Shown piece after piece: positions 34,986 through 47,934 of a DNA stretch of 64,000 nt (its first letter is position 1; the number at the start of each line of letters is the position of its first letter). The notes under the pieces are model-generated. The model was not told the DNA's origin, made no database searches, and worked only from the letters and a program-made list of their open reading frames with translations. This DNA is from Buchnera aphidicola (Cinara laricifoliae) (GTDB taxonomy: Bacteria > Pseudomonadota > Gammaproteobacteria > Enterobacterales > Enterobacteriaceae), in NCBI RefSeq assembly GCF_900698945.1, contig NZ_LR217717.1, forward strand, positions 1-64,000, given 5' to 3'. The position numbers and the translations under genes were made by a program.

Positions 34986-36200
34986 ATGAAAAATAATAAT
35001 GCTAATGAAACAGTAGTTTTAGCATATTCCGGTGGATTAGATACTTCCGCTATTATACCTTGGATAAAGGACCATTATAAATTTAATGTAATTGCATTTG
35101 TTGCTGATATTGGTCAATCTCACAAAGATTTGTATAATATAAAGGAAAAAGCAATGATGTCAGGAGCATCTGACTGTTATGTTGCTGATTTAAAAGATGA
35201 GTTTGTGGCACAATATGTGTTTCCAATGTTAAAAATTGGTGCTATTTATGAAGGACAATATTTATTAGGAACAGCAATTGCTAGACCGTTAATAGCTAAA
35301 GCTCAAGTAGATTTCGCTAATAAAATTAATGCTATTGGGTTAAGTCACGGTGCTACGGGAAAAGGAAATGATCAAGTGCGTTTCGAGTTAGCATATGCGG
35401 CTCTTAATCCTTCATTGTTAGTTATAGCGCCTTGGAGGGAATGGGAATTTCAATCTAGAGAGGATTTATTAATATATTTACGTAAAAAAAATATTGAATC
35501 TAATGTAACTAAAAAAAAAATTTATAGTCGTGATGAAAATATATTTCATGTATCAACTGAAGGCGGTATTTTAGAAAATACTTGGAATGCTCCTGATAAT
35601 ACGTGTTGGGTGTGGACAAAGAACCGGCATGAAGCACCAAATAATCCAGAAAAAGTTCATTTAAAAATAAAACAAGGTTGTGTAACTGAAGTAAATCATG
35701 AATCATTAAATCCATATGAATGTTTAAAAAAATTGAATCATTTAGGCAGCGAACATTCTATTGGTCGAGTTGATATGGTCGAAAATCGTCTTATTGGTAT
35801 TAAATCACGAGGTTGTTATGAAACTCCTGGTGGAACGATTATATATTATGCTTTAAGAAGTTTAGAACAATTAGTATTAGATCGCGATAGTATGTATTGG
35901 AAGAATAAAATTGCGTTGGATATGTCATCTATAATATATGATGGTAAGTGGTTTACACCGGTTAGAAAATCCCTTCAAAAATCTTCAGAAATGTTATCCA
36001 GTAGTATTTCTGGTGAAGTAGTAGTTGAGTTATATAAAGGATCAGTGAATATTCTACAAAAAAAATCAAAAAATACATTATACTCTGAAGAGTATGCTAC
36101 GTTTAATAAAGATAATGTATATAGTCAAATAGATGCACAAGGTTTTATTCGTTTATTTTCATTGCCATCACGTATTCGTGCATTAAATACTAAAAAATAG
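34986..36200 (+). CDS. argG: ArgG, argininosuccinate synthase
   Basis: Condenses citrulline and aspartate with ATP to give argininosuccinate. The 404 residues fit the type I family. The ATP-binding SGGLDTS is near residue 16, GATGKGNDQVRFE near residue 120, and SREDLLIYL and SVEGG-like STEGGILE are kept. It starts 37 bases ahead of argH in a two-gene operon. No argF, argI or carAB is in the window, so the citrulline source is unknown here. Confidence 0.98.
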   Translation: MKNNNANETVVLAYSGGLDTSAIIPWIKDHYKFNVIAFVADIGQSHKDLYNIKEKAMMSGASDCYVADLKDEFVAQYVFPMLKIGAIYEGQYLLGTAIARPLIAKAQVDFANKINAIGLSHGATGKGNDQVRFELAYAALNPSLLVIAPWREWEFQSREDLLIYLRKKNIESNVTKKKIYSRDENIFHVSTEGGILENTWNAPDNTCWVWTKNRHEAPNNPEKVHLKIKQGCVTEVNHESLNPYECLKKLNHLGSEHSIGRVDMVENRLIGIKSRGCYETPGGTIIYYALRSLEQLVLDRDSMYWKNKIALDMSSIIYDGKWFTPVRKSLQKSSEMLSSSISGEVVVELYKGSVNILQKKSKNTLYSEEYATFNKDNVYSQIDAQGFIRLFSLPSRIRALNTKK

Positions 36201-36237
36201 TATGTGATATATTTATGGTGTATTTTGAGGTAGATAT

Positions 36238-37623
36238 ATGTCTCTTTGGGGTGGAAGATTTACTAAGGTATCTCATGTTAAATTTAAGAAATTTAATAAT
36301 TCTTTAAATATAGATTATCGATTAATAAAAGATGATATTAAATCTTCTATAGCATGGTCAAAAATATTAACAGATATTAAAATATTAACAGATAAAGAAC
36401 AAAAGTTAATAGAAAAAACATTAAATTGGATTTTAAATCAATATAGTAATGATATTAATGTTATATTAACATCAGATGCAGAAGATATACATAGTTGGAT
36501 AGAAACTATGTTAATTAATAAAATTGGTGATTTAGGAAAAAAAATATATACTGGAAGAAGTCGTAATGAGCAAATTGCTACTAATTTAAAATTATGGTGT
36601 AAAAGAAAATCTAAAATTATTTTAGAAAAAATTATTAAATTACAGTGTATTTTTTTAAATCAAGCATATTTACAGCAAGATACTATTATTCCTGGTTATA
36701 CGCATTTACAACAAGCACAGCCTATTACTTTTTCATATTGGTGTATAGCTTATATTGAAATGTTAGAAAGAGATCGATTACGAATTTTAGATTTAATGAA
36801 GTATTTAAATTTATCACCATTAGGGTCTGGTGCTATTGCTGGAACTTCGTGGAATATTGATAGAAAAAAATTAGCTTTATTAATGGGTTTCTCAGATTGC
36901 ACAAATAATGCATTAGATAGTGTATCAGATCGAGATTTTATTGTTGATATATTATCTGCAGCATCTATTAGTATGATGCATTTATCTCGTTTTTCTGAAG
37001 ATTTGATATTTTATAGTTCTGGTGAGGTAAATTTTATTGAATTATCTGATTCAATTACTTCAGGTTCTTCATTAATGCCACAAAAGAAAAATCCAGATAT
37101 TTTAGAGTTAATTAGAGGAAAATGTAGTGGTGTATATGGATCTTTATGTTCTATTTTAATTTTATTAAAAGGTTTGCCATTATCTTATAATAAGGATTTT
37201 CAGGAAGATAAAAAATATTTATTTCAAGGTTTAGATGTTTGGGAAGAATGTTTAGATATAGTATACATTGTAATGAATAATATTCATTTAAATAAAAAAC
37301 GTGCTAAAAAATTAGCTCAAGAAGGTTATAGTAATGCTACAGAATTAGCTGATTATTTAGTAAAAAAAGGAATTTCTTTTAGAGATGCTCATCATATTTC
37401 TGGGAATATTGTTGTAGAAGCTATTCGTCAGAATAAATATATTGAAGAATTAGATTTATTTATTTTTAAAAAATATTGTTCAATAATTGAAAAAGATGTA
37501 TATCAATGTTTAACATTAGAATCATGTTTAGAAAAAAAAGATGTAATTGGTGGTGTTTCTAAAAGACAAGTTAAAAATTCATTAGATTTTATAAGAGAAC
37601 GACTATCTCGTTTAAAGTCTTAA
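36238..37623 (+). CDS. argH: ArgH, argininosuccinate lyase
   Basis: Splits argininosuccinate into arginine and fumarate. The 461 residues (E. coli 457) begin SLWGGRF, with TGRSRNEQIATNLKLW near residue 108, TPGYTHLQ-like IPGYTHLQQAQPI and the fumarase/lyase signature GSSLMPQKKNP near residue 276. TTTGAGGTAG precedes the ATG. It ends before a strong terminator hairpin. Confidence 0.98.
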   Translation: MSLWGGRFTKVSHVKFKKFNNSLNIDYRLIKDDIKSSIAWSKILTDIKILTDKEQKLIEKTLNWILNQYSNDINVILTSDAEDIHSWIETMLINKIGDLGKKIYTGRSRNEQIATNLKLWCKRKSKIILEKIIKLQCIFLNQAYLQQDTIIPGYTHLQQAQPITFSYWCIAYIEMLERDRLRILDLMKYLNLSPLGSGAIAGTSWNIDRKKLALLMGFSDCTNNALDSVSDRDFIVDILSAASISMMHLSRFSEDLIFYSSGEVNFIELSDSITSGSSLMPQKKNPDILELIRGKCSGVYGSLCSILILLKGLPLSYNKDFQEDKKYLFQGLDVWEECLDIVYIVMNNIHLNKKRAKKLAQEGYSNATELADYLVKKGISFRDAHHISGNIVVEAIRQNKYIEELDLFIFKKYCSIIEKDVYQCLTLESCLEKKDVIGGVSKRQVKNSLDFIRERLSRLKS

Positions 37624-37666
37624 ATTTTATTTTATAAAATATAATATTATATTATAAAAAATTTAA

Positions 37667-37699
37667 TATATCACGCGATGGTTTATATCGCGTGATATA
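37667..37699 (+). terminator. Terminator of argGH
   Basis: TATATCACGCGAT (37667-37679) and ATCGCGTGATATA (37687-37699) form a perfect 13-bp stem with a 7-base loop, 43 bases after the argH stop. Then comes an AT-rich tract. It is one of the strongest hairpins in the window. Confidence 0.75.
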
Positions 37700-38394
37700 T
37701 ATAAAATATATTTTTAAAATCATATATTAGCAATATTTTTATATGAATATTTTTATTATTTTTTATATAAATAATTATTTTATATGATTTTTTTGGTTTA
37801 TTGGAATTTATTAACAGTAAGGTATTAGTTTTAATGAATATGGATTTGTTTTTATATTTCATGTGTTTTTATAAATAAAATTATATTTATAAAATTGTAG
37901 ATTATTTAATTTTTATTAATATATTAATTATTTTTAAAAATATTTTTATATATAAATTATATAGTTATTAATGATTAAGGAATTTTTAATTTTTTAAATA
38001 GTATATATAGATATATATATAATATTTAAATTTATATTAAATAAAGATCTTGTTTGTAAAAATAAAATATTTTAATTATAAATATTAATAATTTTATATA
38101 ACTAGCATATAAACAATTTTATTTTTTATGATTATTTTTAAGTATAAATATTATGTAAAATATATTTAGTATGTATTACGCTAAATATTTTATCTTTAAA
38201 TTTGAATTATTTAAGGTAATTTATACTAAGTAAATTTAAATATCGTTATTGTGATTAAAATAATTATCAATAATTATAAATTAATAAATTTTATTATTTT
38301 TAATATATATCTATATTTTTAAAAAATATTATTATGATTAGATTTTATATATTTATATTCATATAATAATGAATATATTAATTTCAATATAAAA
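37700..38394. other. About 695-base AT-rich spacer between argGH and rpoD
   Basis: It separates the argGH terminator from the rpoD stop codon (convergent). I see no open frame of recognisable sequence, no RNA gene and no strong hairpin. Confidence 0.5.
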
Positions 38395-40236
38395 TTAGGA
38401 ATTATCCAAAAAACTCTTTAATATTTCTGATCGACTAGGATGTCTTAATTTTCGTAGTGCTTTAGCTTCAATTTGACGTATTCTTTCGCGTGTAACATCG
38501 AACTGTTTTCCAACTTCTTCTAATGTATGATCGGTATTCATATCGATTCCAAATCTCATTCTTAATACCTTAGCTTCTCTTTCCGTTAATCCAGATAAGA
38601 CATCATTTGTAATAGCTTTTAAGCTTTCGGATGTAGCGGATTCTAATGGTAACTCTAAGTTTGTGTCTTCGATAAAATCACCTAAATGTGCATCATCATC
38701 TTCTCCTACAGGAGTTTCCATAGATATAGGTTCTTTTGCGATTTTTAGTACTTTTCTAATTTTTTCTTCTGGAATTAACATTTTTTCCGATAATTCTTCA
38801 GGAGTAGGTTCTCGTCCTGTTTCTTGTAGCATTTGTCTAGAAATTCTATTTAATTTATTAATTGTTTCAATCATATGTACAGGAATACGAATAGTTCTTG
38901 CTTGATCTGCAATAGATCGAGTAATGGCTTGGCGTATCCACCATGTTGCATAAGTAGAAAATTTATATCCTCTTCGATATTCAAATTTATCAACAGCTTT
39001 CATTAATCCGATATTACCTTCTTGAATAAGATCTAAGAATTGTAATCCTCTATTTGTATATTTTTTAGCAATAGATATTACTAATCTTAAATTAGCTTCT
39101 ACCATTTCTTTTTTAGCTCTTTTTGCTTTTTCTTCTCCTAATAATATACGTTGATTTATCTTTTTAATTTGTTTAATAGTTAAACCAGTTTTTTGTTCAA
39201 TAGTTAATAATGTTTGTATGCTTTTTTGGATATCTTTTTGTATTAAATTTAATTTAGAAGACCATGATTTTTTTTTATTAATAGCCATATTAAACCATAT
39301 AAAATTAGTTTCTTGTCCATGAAATAGCTTTATAAAAATTTTTTTAGGCATTTGACATTGTTCAGTACATAGTTTCATAACTTTTCTTTCTTGTAATCTA
39401 ATTTTTTTGATTATTTTTCTCATATTATTTACCAAATAATCAAATTGTTTTGGAACTAATCTAAATTGTTTAAATATTTTAGATAATGCATGGATAGCTG
39501 TTATAGAATCTTGGTGGTTTCTATTTTTTTTTATAATAGTGTTACTAGTAATATAGTATTGTTTTTTTAATTGTAAGAATTTTTTTTTTGCTAATGTAGG
39601 ATCAATATGATTGTAGTCATCTGTTTGTTCTTCTATTGGTCTAATATTTAATTGTTGTTCAATATTATGATTAGTTAGATAATCTAATGTATTTTCTGAT
39701 GAATGAGAAATTTTAGTTTCTATATCAGGGTCTATAAATCCTGTAATTAATTCTGATAACCTAATATCTCCGGATTCTACTCGATTATATTGTTCCAATA
39801 AATATAAAATAGCTTCAGGATATTCAGAAATAGAACATTGAACTTGATTGATTCCTTCTTCAATTCGTTTAGCAATATCTATTTCACCTTTTCGAGTAAG
39901 AAGTTCTACAGCACCCATTTCTCTCATATACATTCTTACAGGATCAGTAGTTCTGCCAATTTCTGTTTCGACATTTGATAACACTTGATCAGCAGCTTCT
40001 GCGGTATCTTCGTCGGTATCTATAGGAGTTTCTTTTATAATTATTTCCTCTATTTCTCTTGCCTCTTCTACTACTTGGATCCCTAAATCTTTTATCATTT
40101 GTATAATATTTTTAATTTGATCAGAATCTGTAATTTCATCTGGAAGATGATCATGTACTTCTGAATATGTTAAGTATCCTTGTTCCTTTCCATGAGAAAC
40201 TAATAGTTTTAATTGTGATTTTGGTTTTTTTTTCAT
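38395..40236 (-). CDS. rpoD: RNA polymerase sigma-70 (housekeeping sigma)
   Basis: Primary sigma factor. The 613 residues equal E. coli. Region 1.1 lies at residues 5-60, region 1.2 with [14 protein letters not shown] near residue 95, then the non-conserved insert, region 2 ([60 protein letters not shown]), region 3, and region 4 ([28 protein letters not shown]). It is last in rpsU-dnaG-rpoD, the E. coli macromolecular-synthesis operon, 182 bases after dnaG. Confidence 0.98.
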   Translation of the reverse strand: MKKKPKSQLKLLVSHGKEQGYLTYSEVHDHLPDEITDSDQIKNIIQMIKDLGIQVVEEAREIEEIIIKETPIDTDEDTAEAADQVLSNVETEIGRTTDPVRMYMREMGAVELLTRKGEIDIAKRIEEGINQVQCSISEYPEAILYLLEQYNRVESGDIRLSELITGFIDPDIETKISHSSENTLDYLTNHNIEQQLNIRPIEEQTDDYNHIDPTLAKKKFLQLKKQYYITSNTIIKKNRNHQDSITAIHALSKIFKQFRLVPKQFDYLVNNMRKIIKKIRLQERKVMKLCTEQCQMPKKIFIKLFHGQETNFIWFNMAINKKKSWSSKLNLIQKDIQKSIQTLLTIEQKTGLTIKQIKKINQRILLGEEKAKRAKKEMVEANLRLVISIAKKYTNRGLQFLDLIQEGNIGLMKAVDKFEYRRGYKFSTYATWWIRQAITRSIADQARTIRIPVHMIETINKLNRISRQMLQETGREPTPEELSEKMLIPEEKIRKVLKIAKEPISMETPVGEDDDAHLGDFIEDTNLELPLESATSESLKAITNDVLSGLTEREAKVLRMRFGIDMNTDHTLEEVGKQFDVTRERIRQIEAKALRKLRHPSRSEILKSFLDNS

Positions 40237-40418
40237 AAGACGATATCCATGTATATTGATTAATTTATTTTAGAAAGTAAATAATATATATGTATTACCA
40301 TATAAAATTAATATATTTTTATAATATTTTTATATATATTTTATATTTTATGGCAACACATTGTGATTCACCTTATAATATGAATGATTTAATAAGATTA
40401 AAGATTAGTAAAATATTT

Positions 40419-42203
40419 TTAATATAATTGATGTTTATCATCTTTTATTTTGATTATTTTTTTATTAATTTGCCATAATTTATTTTTTTCTACAAGATTA
40501 AGTCCATGTTTTCTTTCTAAAGTAATTAATTGATTATACTTATATTCTAGATGTTGAATTTTTAAATTATAGAATAGTTCTTGAATTATAGAAGATATTT
40601 TATTTTCGTGAATCATATGGTCCCATGTACTTAAATATTTAAAAATTTTTTCCCATGATGTATATCTATAAAATTCTAGTAAGTGTCCTGTTTTAGTTAT
40701 TTTGTTATGATGAATTAATTGTATTAATTCTATTAAAATATGTTTTCCATTTATATTAAGTTTTTTTATTTGTTTGATTTTTTTAATTTTTTTTACTAAT
40801 TTTGGATTTTGAATTATTAGGCTAATTAATAATCTCATTGTAGTTATTTTAATAGAGTTAACTTTATTTAAAGATTTTTTTATATTGGGTGTAGTAATAA
40901 ATTTGTTAAGTTGATATATATCTAATATTCCTGTTTTATTTCCTAAAATTTTTATTAAATAAATTTTTATTATTTTACTGGGTATTTTGTTAATTAAAGG
41001 AATAGTTAAACGAATTAGTTTAATACGATCATTAATGCAACCTAAATTTATATTATTAGTAATTTTATTAAATAAATATGAGTATAATGTTTCAGAATTT
41101 TTAATTCTATTTTCAAATTTTTTTTTTCCTTCTTTAAAAATAAGACTGCTAGGATCTTCATTATTTGGTAAAAATAAGAAATTTACTGTACAATTATCAT
41201 ATAGTAAATTTAACGATAAATTTAATGCAATCCAATTTGCTTGACGTCCAGCATTATCTCCGTCAAAACAAAATATAATTTTTTTACTGATATTGAATAA
41301 TATTTGTATTTGATATTTTGTAACATTTGTTCCTAGTAGGGCAACTGAATAATTAATATTAAATTGTGTTAATGAGATAACATCTAAATATCCTTCTACA
41401 ACTAATATTTTTTTTGGTTTAGGATTGTATAAATAAAGTTCGTATATTCCATAAAGATTTTTTTTTTTTTGAAATGTTATAGTTTCAGGTGAATTTAAGT
41501 ATTTAGGATAATTACATTCATTTAATACTCTACCGCCAAAACCTTGAATATGACCGTATTTATTTTTAATAGGAAAAATAATTCTTTCTTTAAATCGATC
41601 ATATTGATTTTTTTTTATGTGTTTAACAATTAAACCACAATCTGTTACAATAGATTGATTAATATATTTTTTTTTAATATAATCTGTAATTTGATTATTG
41701 GTTTTGATAGCAAAACCTAATGAAAATTTTTTCATGATTTCATGGTTAATTCCTCTTTTTTTTAGATATTGATATGCTATATTCGGTACTGTAAATAAAT
41801 TTTTATTATATATTTTTAATACTTTATTTAAGATATAAAAAATTTTTTTTTTATAAGAATGTTGTTGTATAAGAGTACAGTTATTATTAACATCTACAAT
41901 ATTGATACCATGTAATGTTGTTAGTTCAATAATGCTATTTAAAAAATCTAATTTTTCATATTTCATTAAGAAATCTATTACATTACCGTGTATACCACAT
42001 CCAAAGCAATAAAAAAATTGCTTTTGGGGGCTCACAATAAATGAAGGTGTTTTTTCATTATGAAATGGACATAGTGTTTTATAATTATTTCCAGATTTTT
42101 TTAATGTAATATATTTATTTATTAATTCTATAATATCTGTACGTTCTATTAATTCGTAAATGAATGTTTGAGAAATTTTTCCTGTTATTTTTTTAATTAT
42201 CAT
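40419..42203 (-). CDS. dnaG: DNA primase
   Basis: Makes RNA primers for replication. The 594 residues (E. coli 581) have the CHC2 zinc motif CPFHNEKTPSF...CFGCG near residues 44-70, the RNA-polymerase core with GFGGR, and TOPRIM motifs VVEGYLDV near residue 266 and FDGDNAGRQA near residue 312. The C-terminal DnaB-binding part is AT-biased and poorly conserved but open. The start may be 4 codons downstream. It follows rpsU and precedes rpoD. Confidence 0.97.
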   Translation of the reverse strand: MIIKKITGKISQTFIYELIERTDIIELINKYITLKKSGNNYKTLCPFHNEKTPSFIVSPQKQFFYCFGCGIHGNVIDFLMKYEKLDFLNSIIELTTLHGINIVDVNNNCTLIQQHSYKKKIFYILNKVLKIYNKNLFTVPNIAYQYLKKRGINHEIMKKFSLGFAIKTNNQITDYIKKKYINQSIVTDCGLIVKHIKKNQYDRFKERIIFPIKNKYGHIQGFGGRVLNECNYPKYLNSPETITFQKKKNLYGIYELYLYNPKPKKILVVEGYLDVISLTQFNINYSVALLGTNVTKYQIQILFNISKKIIFCFDGDNAGRQANWIALNLSLNLLYDNCTVNFLFLPNNEDPSSLIFKEGKKKFENRIKNSETLYSYLFNKITNNINLGCINDRIKLIRLTIPLINKIPSKIIKIYLIKILGNKTGILDIYQLNKFITTPNIKKSLNKVNSIKITTMRLLISLIIQNPKLVKKIKKIKQIKKLNINGKHILIELIQLIHHNKITKTGHLLEFYRYTSWEKIFKYLSTWDHMIHENKISSIIQELFYNLKIQHLEYKYNQLITLERKHGLNLVEKNKLWQINKKIIKIKDDKHQLY

Positions 42204-42281
42204 ATATTTTTTTTAATTTTTTGACCGTTATTATTTAAATATACGGTCTAAATATTTTTATAATATAAGAGTAGTATTTTA

Positions 42282-42497
42282 CTAATACATTCTAATATGT
42301 TTAGCGTTTTCACGTGCTAATTTTTTTGCTAATCGTTTTATTGCTGATGCTTTTGCGCGTTTTCTTTCTGTTGTAGGTTTTTCATAGAATTCTCGTCGAC
42401 GTATTTCTGCTAATATACCTGCTTTTTCACAGGATCTTTTAAATCTTCTTAATGCTACATCAAAAGGTTCGTTATCTCTTATTTTAATTACCGGCAT
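42282..42497 (-). CDS. rpsU: 30S ribosomal protein S21
   Basis: Small-subunit protein needed for initiation. I choose the ATG giving [21 protein letters not shown], 71 residues, exactly the E. coli length. The frame stays open 32 codons upstream (to 42593) with low-complexity sequence that has no counterpart. It is first of rpsU-dnaG-rpoD and divergent from tsaD, as in E. coli. Confidence 0.97.
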   Translation of the reverse strand: MPVIKIRDNEPFDVALRRFKRSCEKAGILAEIRRREFYEKPTTERKRAKASAIKRLAKKLARENAKHIRMY

Positions 42498-42726
42498 AAT
42501 AATTTCCATAAATTTATGTGATTTGTTTTGTAAAAATAAATAATAATTTATCATTATAGATAATAATATAGTATTATTATATGAATTGTTCATTATATAT
42601 ATAATATATAAAATATTAGTATTTATATATAAAAATGATTATATCATAATAAATATTATAGATTATTGGATAGATAATATATTTTAATAAATTTTTATTA
42701 ATAATAGTTATATTGATGGAAAAATT

Positions 42727-43758
42727 ATGCGAATATTGGGAATAGAAACATCTTGTGATGATACTTCTGTTGCTATTTATGATGCAGAATTAGGTTTAAT
42801 TTTTCATTCAACATTAAATCAAAATCATGTACATGCCAAATTCAATGGTATTGTACCAGAATTAGCTGCAAGATCTCATTTATATAAATTAATTTATTTA
42901 ATTAAAAAAGTTTGTATTAAATATTTATTTGATAATAAATATAATATCAAAAAAAATACTATTAATGCTATTGCGTATACTAGCGGTCCGGGCTTAGTGG
43001 GATCATTATTGGTAGGTGCAACGATTGCTCGTACTTTATCTTTATCTTTAAATATTCCTTGTATTTTAGTAAATCATTTAGAAGGTCATTTATTATCAGT
43101 AATGTTAAATAACAAAAAAAATCTATTTCCGTTTCTAGCGTTATTGGTATCTGGAGCAAATACACAATTAATTAGTACTCATTGTTTTGGTAAATATACT
43201 GTATTAGGTAAAACTATGGATGACTCAGTAGGTCATGTATTTGATTATATAGCAAAATTATTAGGTTTAGGATACCCGGGTGGAAAAAAATTATCTAATT
43301 TAGCAAAGCATGGTCAATCTGGAAAATATTTTTTTCCGAGACCTATGATAAATAATTCTAATTTAAATTTTAGTTTTTCGGGATTAAAAACACATGTTAA
43401 GAATGTTATTCTAGAATGTTCTGATTTATTTAATGAAAAGTATAATATTGCATGTTCTTTTGAAGAAGCTGTAGTGGATACATTAATTATCAAGTGTCAA
43501 CTTGCTATTCAGAGAAATAATTTAAAAAATTTTTTAGTATGTGGCGGTTTTAGCGCAAATGATTTATTAAGAAAAAAATTAAAAAACTTATTTAAAGATA
43601 GTAAAACAAAAATTTTTTTTTCTAAAAAAATTTTTTGTACGGATAATGCTGCTATGATTGCATATGTAGGTTTATTAAAATATAATTTAGGTTTATATTC
43701 TCAAGATCAATCTATAACAGTGTATCCTAATTTGTTAATTAATGAGAATATTGATTAA
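42727..43758 (+). CDS. tsaD: TsaD, tRNA t6A37 threonylcarbamoyltransferase
   Basis: Transfers threonylcarbamoyl to A37 of ANN-decoding tRNAs, with TsaB and TsaE. The 343 residues (E. coli 337) begin MRILGIETSCDDTSVAIYD. They have GIVPELAARSH near residue 41, the metal-binding HLEGHLLS near residue 119, LLVSGANTQL, GYPGG and the ATP-site VCGGFSAND. tsaB and tsaE are not in the window. Confidence 0.98.
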   Translation: MRILGIETSCDDTSVAIYDAELGLIFHSTLNQNHVHAKFNGIVPELAARSHLYKLIYLIKKVCIKYLFDNKYNIKKNTINAIAYTSGPGLVGSLLVGATIARTLSLSLNIPCILVNHLEGHLLSVMLNNKKNLFPFLALLVSGANTQLISTHCFGKYTVLGKTMDDSVGHVFDYIAKLLGLGYPGGKKLSNLAKHGQSGKYFFPRPMINNSNLNFSFSGLKTHVKNVILECSDLFNEKYNIACSFEEAVVDTLIIKCQLAIQRNNLKNFLVCGGFSANDLLRKKLKNLFKDSKTKIFFSKKIFCTDNAAMIAYVGLLKYNLGLYSQDQSITVYPNLLINENID

Positions 43759-43944
43759 TATTTAATAGAATATAAAAGAATTAATTTTTTCGAATAGTAT
43801 TATATTAATACAGAATTAAATTTACTGTATATATAAATTATTTATCTTACTGATTAAATATCAAGTATATACTCTAATTTATCAAGTGAAACGATAAGAG
43901 TAATAATTTATGGTCTATATTAGTGTTTTTATTTAGGTGATATT

Positions 43945-45171
43945 TTGAAAATTTATTTAGTTGGTGGAGCAATTCGAGATCGTTTATTAGGTTTTTCAGT
44001 ACATGATCGTGATTGGTTAGTAGTAGGTACCACACCTCAACAGATGTTACAAAAAAAATATCAACAAGTAGGTCGAGATTTTCCAGTTTTTATACATCCA
44101 ATAACACATGAAGAGTATGCATTAGCTAGAACTGAAAAAAAAAATGGATTTGGGTATTCAAATTTTTTGTTTAATTTTTCTCCAGATATTACTTTAAAAG
44201 AGGATTTAATTCGACGTGATTTAACTATTAATGCAATTGCACAGGATTGTTGTGGAAATATAATTGATTTTTTTAATGGTCAAAGAGATATCAAAAAACG
44301 AGTTTTGCGTCATATTTCATCTTCTTTTGTTGAAGATCCTGTACGAGTATTACGTGTTGCTAGATTTGCTGCAACTTTATCGCATTTAGGTTTTTATATC
44401 GCAAAAGAAACTTTATTTTTAATGAAATTAATTTGTTATCGTAAAGAATTATTGTATTTGACACCAGAAAGAATCTGGAAGGAAACATATAAAGGATTAT
44501 CTTCTCGTAATCCTCAGGTTTACTTTAAGATTTTACATCAGTGTAATGCTTTATTATACTTATTTCCTGAAATTAATTTTTTTTTTAAAAAAACTAGTTT
44601 TTTAAATTTAAACTATAATTGTAAAAATATTTTACAATATAGTTTGATGGAATTATCTAGAATTTCAAAAATTACGAAAGATATTGATATTAGATTTTCT
44701 TGTTTTATACAGTTTATAAGTTATTTTTGTTTTTATTATAAAAAAAGTTTAAATAGTTTGTTTTTTTATAAAGAACCGGTTGTGTTAATAAAAAATTTAT
44801 GTATTCGATTAAAAGTTCCTAAAGAAACACAAAATATTTTAATTTTTATGTGTGGTTTTCATCATTTTTTGCAAAATATTGAATTTCAAAGTTCTGAATT
44901 AATAATTAATTTTTTTAATTTTATTGATGTATGGAGAAAACCAGACAGATTGAATAAATTAATATATTTACGATTTTATTTTAATAAAAATATTATTAGT
45001 ATAAAAAATACATCTCATCTAGGTAGATTATTACAATCTATGTTTTCAGTTGTAAAAAATATATCTATTAATTCTTTTAAAAATAAACATTTATTTCATG
45101 GTATTGCTATAAAGCACGAATTATATCGTTTAAGAGTAGATTCATTGAATAAATGGAGACATCAACAATGA
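43945..45171 (+). CDS. cca: CCA-adding tRNA nucleotidyltransferase, HD motif lost
   Basis: Adds the CCA tail to tRNAs; all tRNAs in the window lack an encoded CCA, so it should be essential. The start is TTG, supported by AGGTGA 5 bases ahead and by the E. coli-like beginning MKIYLVGGAIRDRLLG. Catalytic DRDWLVVG near residue 21 and RRDLTINAIA near residue 90 are intact. The 408 residues match E. coli (412). The C-terminal phosphohydrolase motif CHDLGKG of E. coli aligns with IQFISYF near residue 255, so that activity is presumably gone. Confidence 0.96.
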   Translation: MKIYLVGGAIRDRLLGFSVHDRDWLVVGTTPQQMLQKKYQQVGRDFPVFIHPITHEEYALARTEKKNGFGYSNFLFNFSPDITLKEDLIRRDLTINAIAQDCCGNIIDFFNGQRDIKKRVLRHISSSFVEDPVRVLRVARFAATLSHLGFYIAKETLFLMKLICYRKELLYLTPERIWKETYKGLSSRNPQVYFKILHQCNALLYLFPEINFFFKKTSFLNLNYNCKNILQYSLMELSRISKITKDIDIRFSCFIQFISYFCFYYKKSLNSLFFYKEPVVLIKNLCIRLKVPKETQNILIFMCGFHHFLQNIEFQSSELIINFFNFIDVWRKPDRLNKLIYLRFYFNKNIISIKNTSHLGRLLQSMFSVVKNISINSFKNKHLFHGIAIKHELYRLRVDSLNKWRHQQ

Positions 45172-45266
45172 TTAAAATTTATAATATTTTTTATAAAGAT
45201 TTTTATAATTATTATTTTATGTATTTTATATATTTCAATATTGAAAATAAATATAGATCTTTATAT

Positions 45267-45284
45267 AAACTAAATATTTAGTTT
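45267..45284. terminator. Palindrome between convergent cca and crr
   Basis: AAACTAAATATTTAGTTT is a perfect 18-base palindrome between the two convergent stops, with T-rich sequence on one side. With no loop bases it would form a hairpin only by opening the centre. Weak terminator candidate. Confidence 0.35.
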
Positions 45285-45338
45285 TATTGGTATAAAAATT
45301 TTTTATTTAATGTATATTTTTGACTGTTTATATTTTAT

Positions 45339-45761
45339 TTAAATTACAGCTAAAATTGTAATTCCTGCTTGAACTTTATATAAAAATTTTTTTGTTTTTT
45401 TGATTTTTTTTTTACATGATATTTTTATTGTTGTTTGATAATAATTAGATTTTTTATTATTATCTAGATTAGATAATAATAAAATAATTTCTCCAGCACA
45501 TACATTACAGTTATGTATTTTACTAGGAAAAATATTATTATTTTTATTTTTTATTAAAATATGTATATCTGGATTAGATTGGATTGTAAAACTTATTTCT
45601 TTTGAAAAATTATTTTTTATTTTTCCATTGATGGGAGATACAATTATATTTTTTTTTGAGTTAATGATAATTTTTTTTTTGTAAGTAAAAAGATTTTTTG
45701 TTTCATAAATATTTTGAATTGTTCCTGTTATAGGAGATACAATATATATGATTTTTTTCAT
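45339..45761 (-). CDS. crr: Degenerate EIIA-Glc (Crr)-like protein without catalytic histidines
   Basis: The fold of glucose PTS enzyme IIA is recognisable: SPITGTIQNI, NIIVSPINGKIKNNFSK, SFTIQSNPDIHILI, VCAGEIILLL and KVQAGITILAV align in order with E. coli Crr. Length is 140 against 169. The phospho-acceptor His (NHAF in E. coli) aligns with Ile56 in EISF, and the second active-site His (FVHFG) with Lys71 in LIKNK. Neither can carry phosphate. ptsI and ptsH, its usual neighbours, are absent. It is either an eroding relic with an open frame or a protein kept for a non-PTS role. Confidence 0.8.
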   Translation of the reverse strand: MKKIIYIVSPITGTIQNIYETKNLFTYKKKIIINSKKNIIVSPINGKIKNNFSKEISFTIQSNPDIHILIKNKNNNIFPSKIHNCNVCAGEIILLLSNLDNNKKSNYYQTTIKISCKKKIKKTKKFLYKVQAGITILAVI

Positions 45762-47889
<2,128 letters not shown>

Positions 47890-47890
47890 A

Positions 47891-47926
47891 AATAACTATT
47901 AATAAATTACTGTTATTATAGTTATT
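47891..47926 (+). terminator. Hairpin after ligA
   Basis: AATAACTAT (47891-47899) and ATAGTTATT (47918-47926) form a perfect 9-bp stem right after the ligA stop, followed by TAATTTTA. It sits between ligA and the convergent tRNA-Lys and may end either transcript. Confidence 0.5.
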
Positions 47927-47934
47927 TAATTTTA

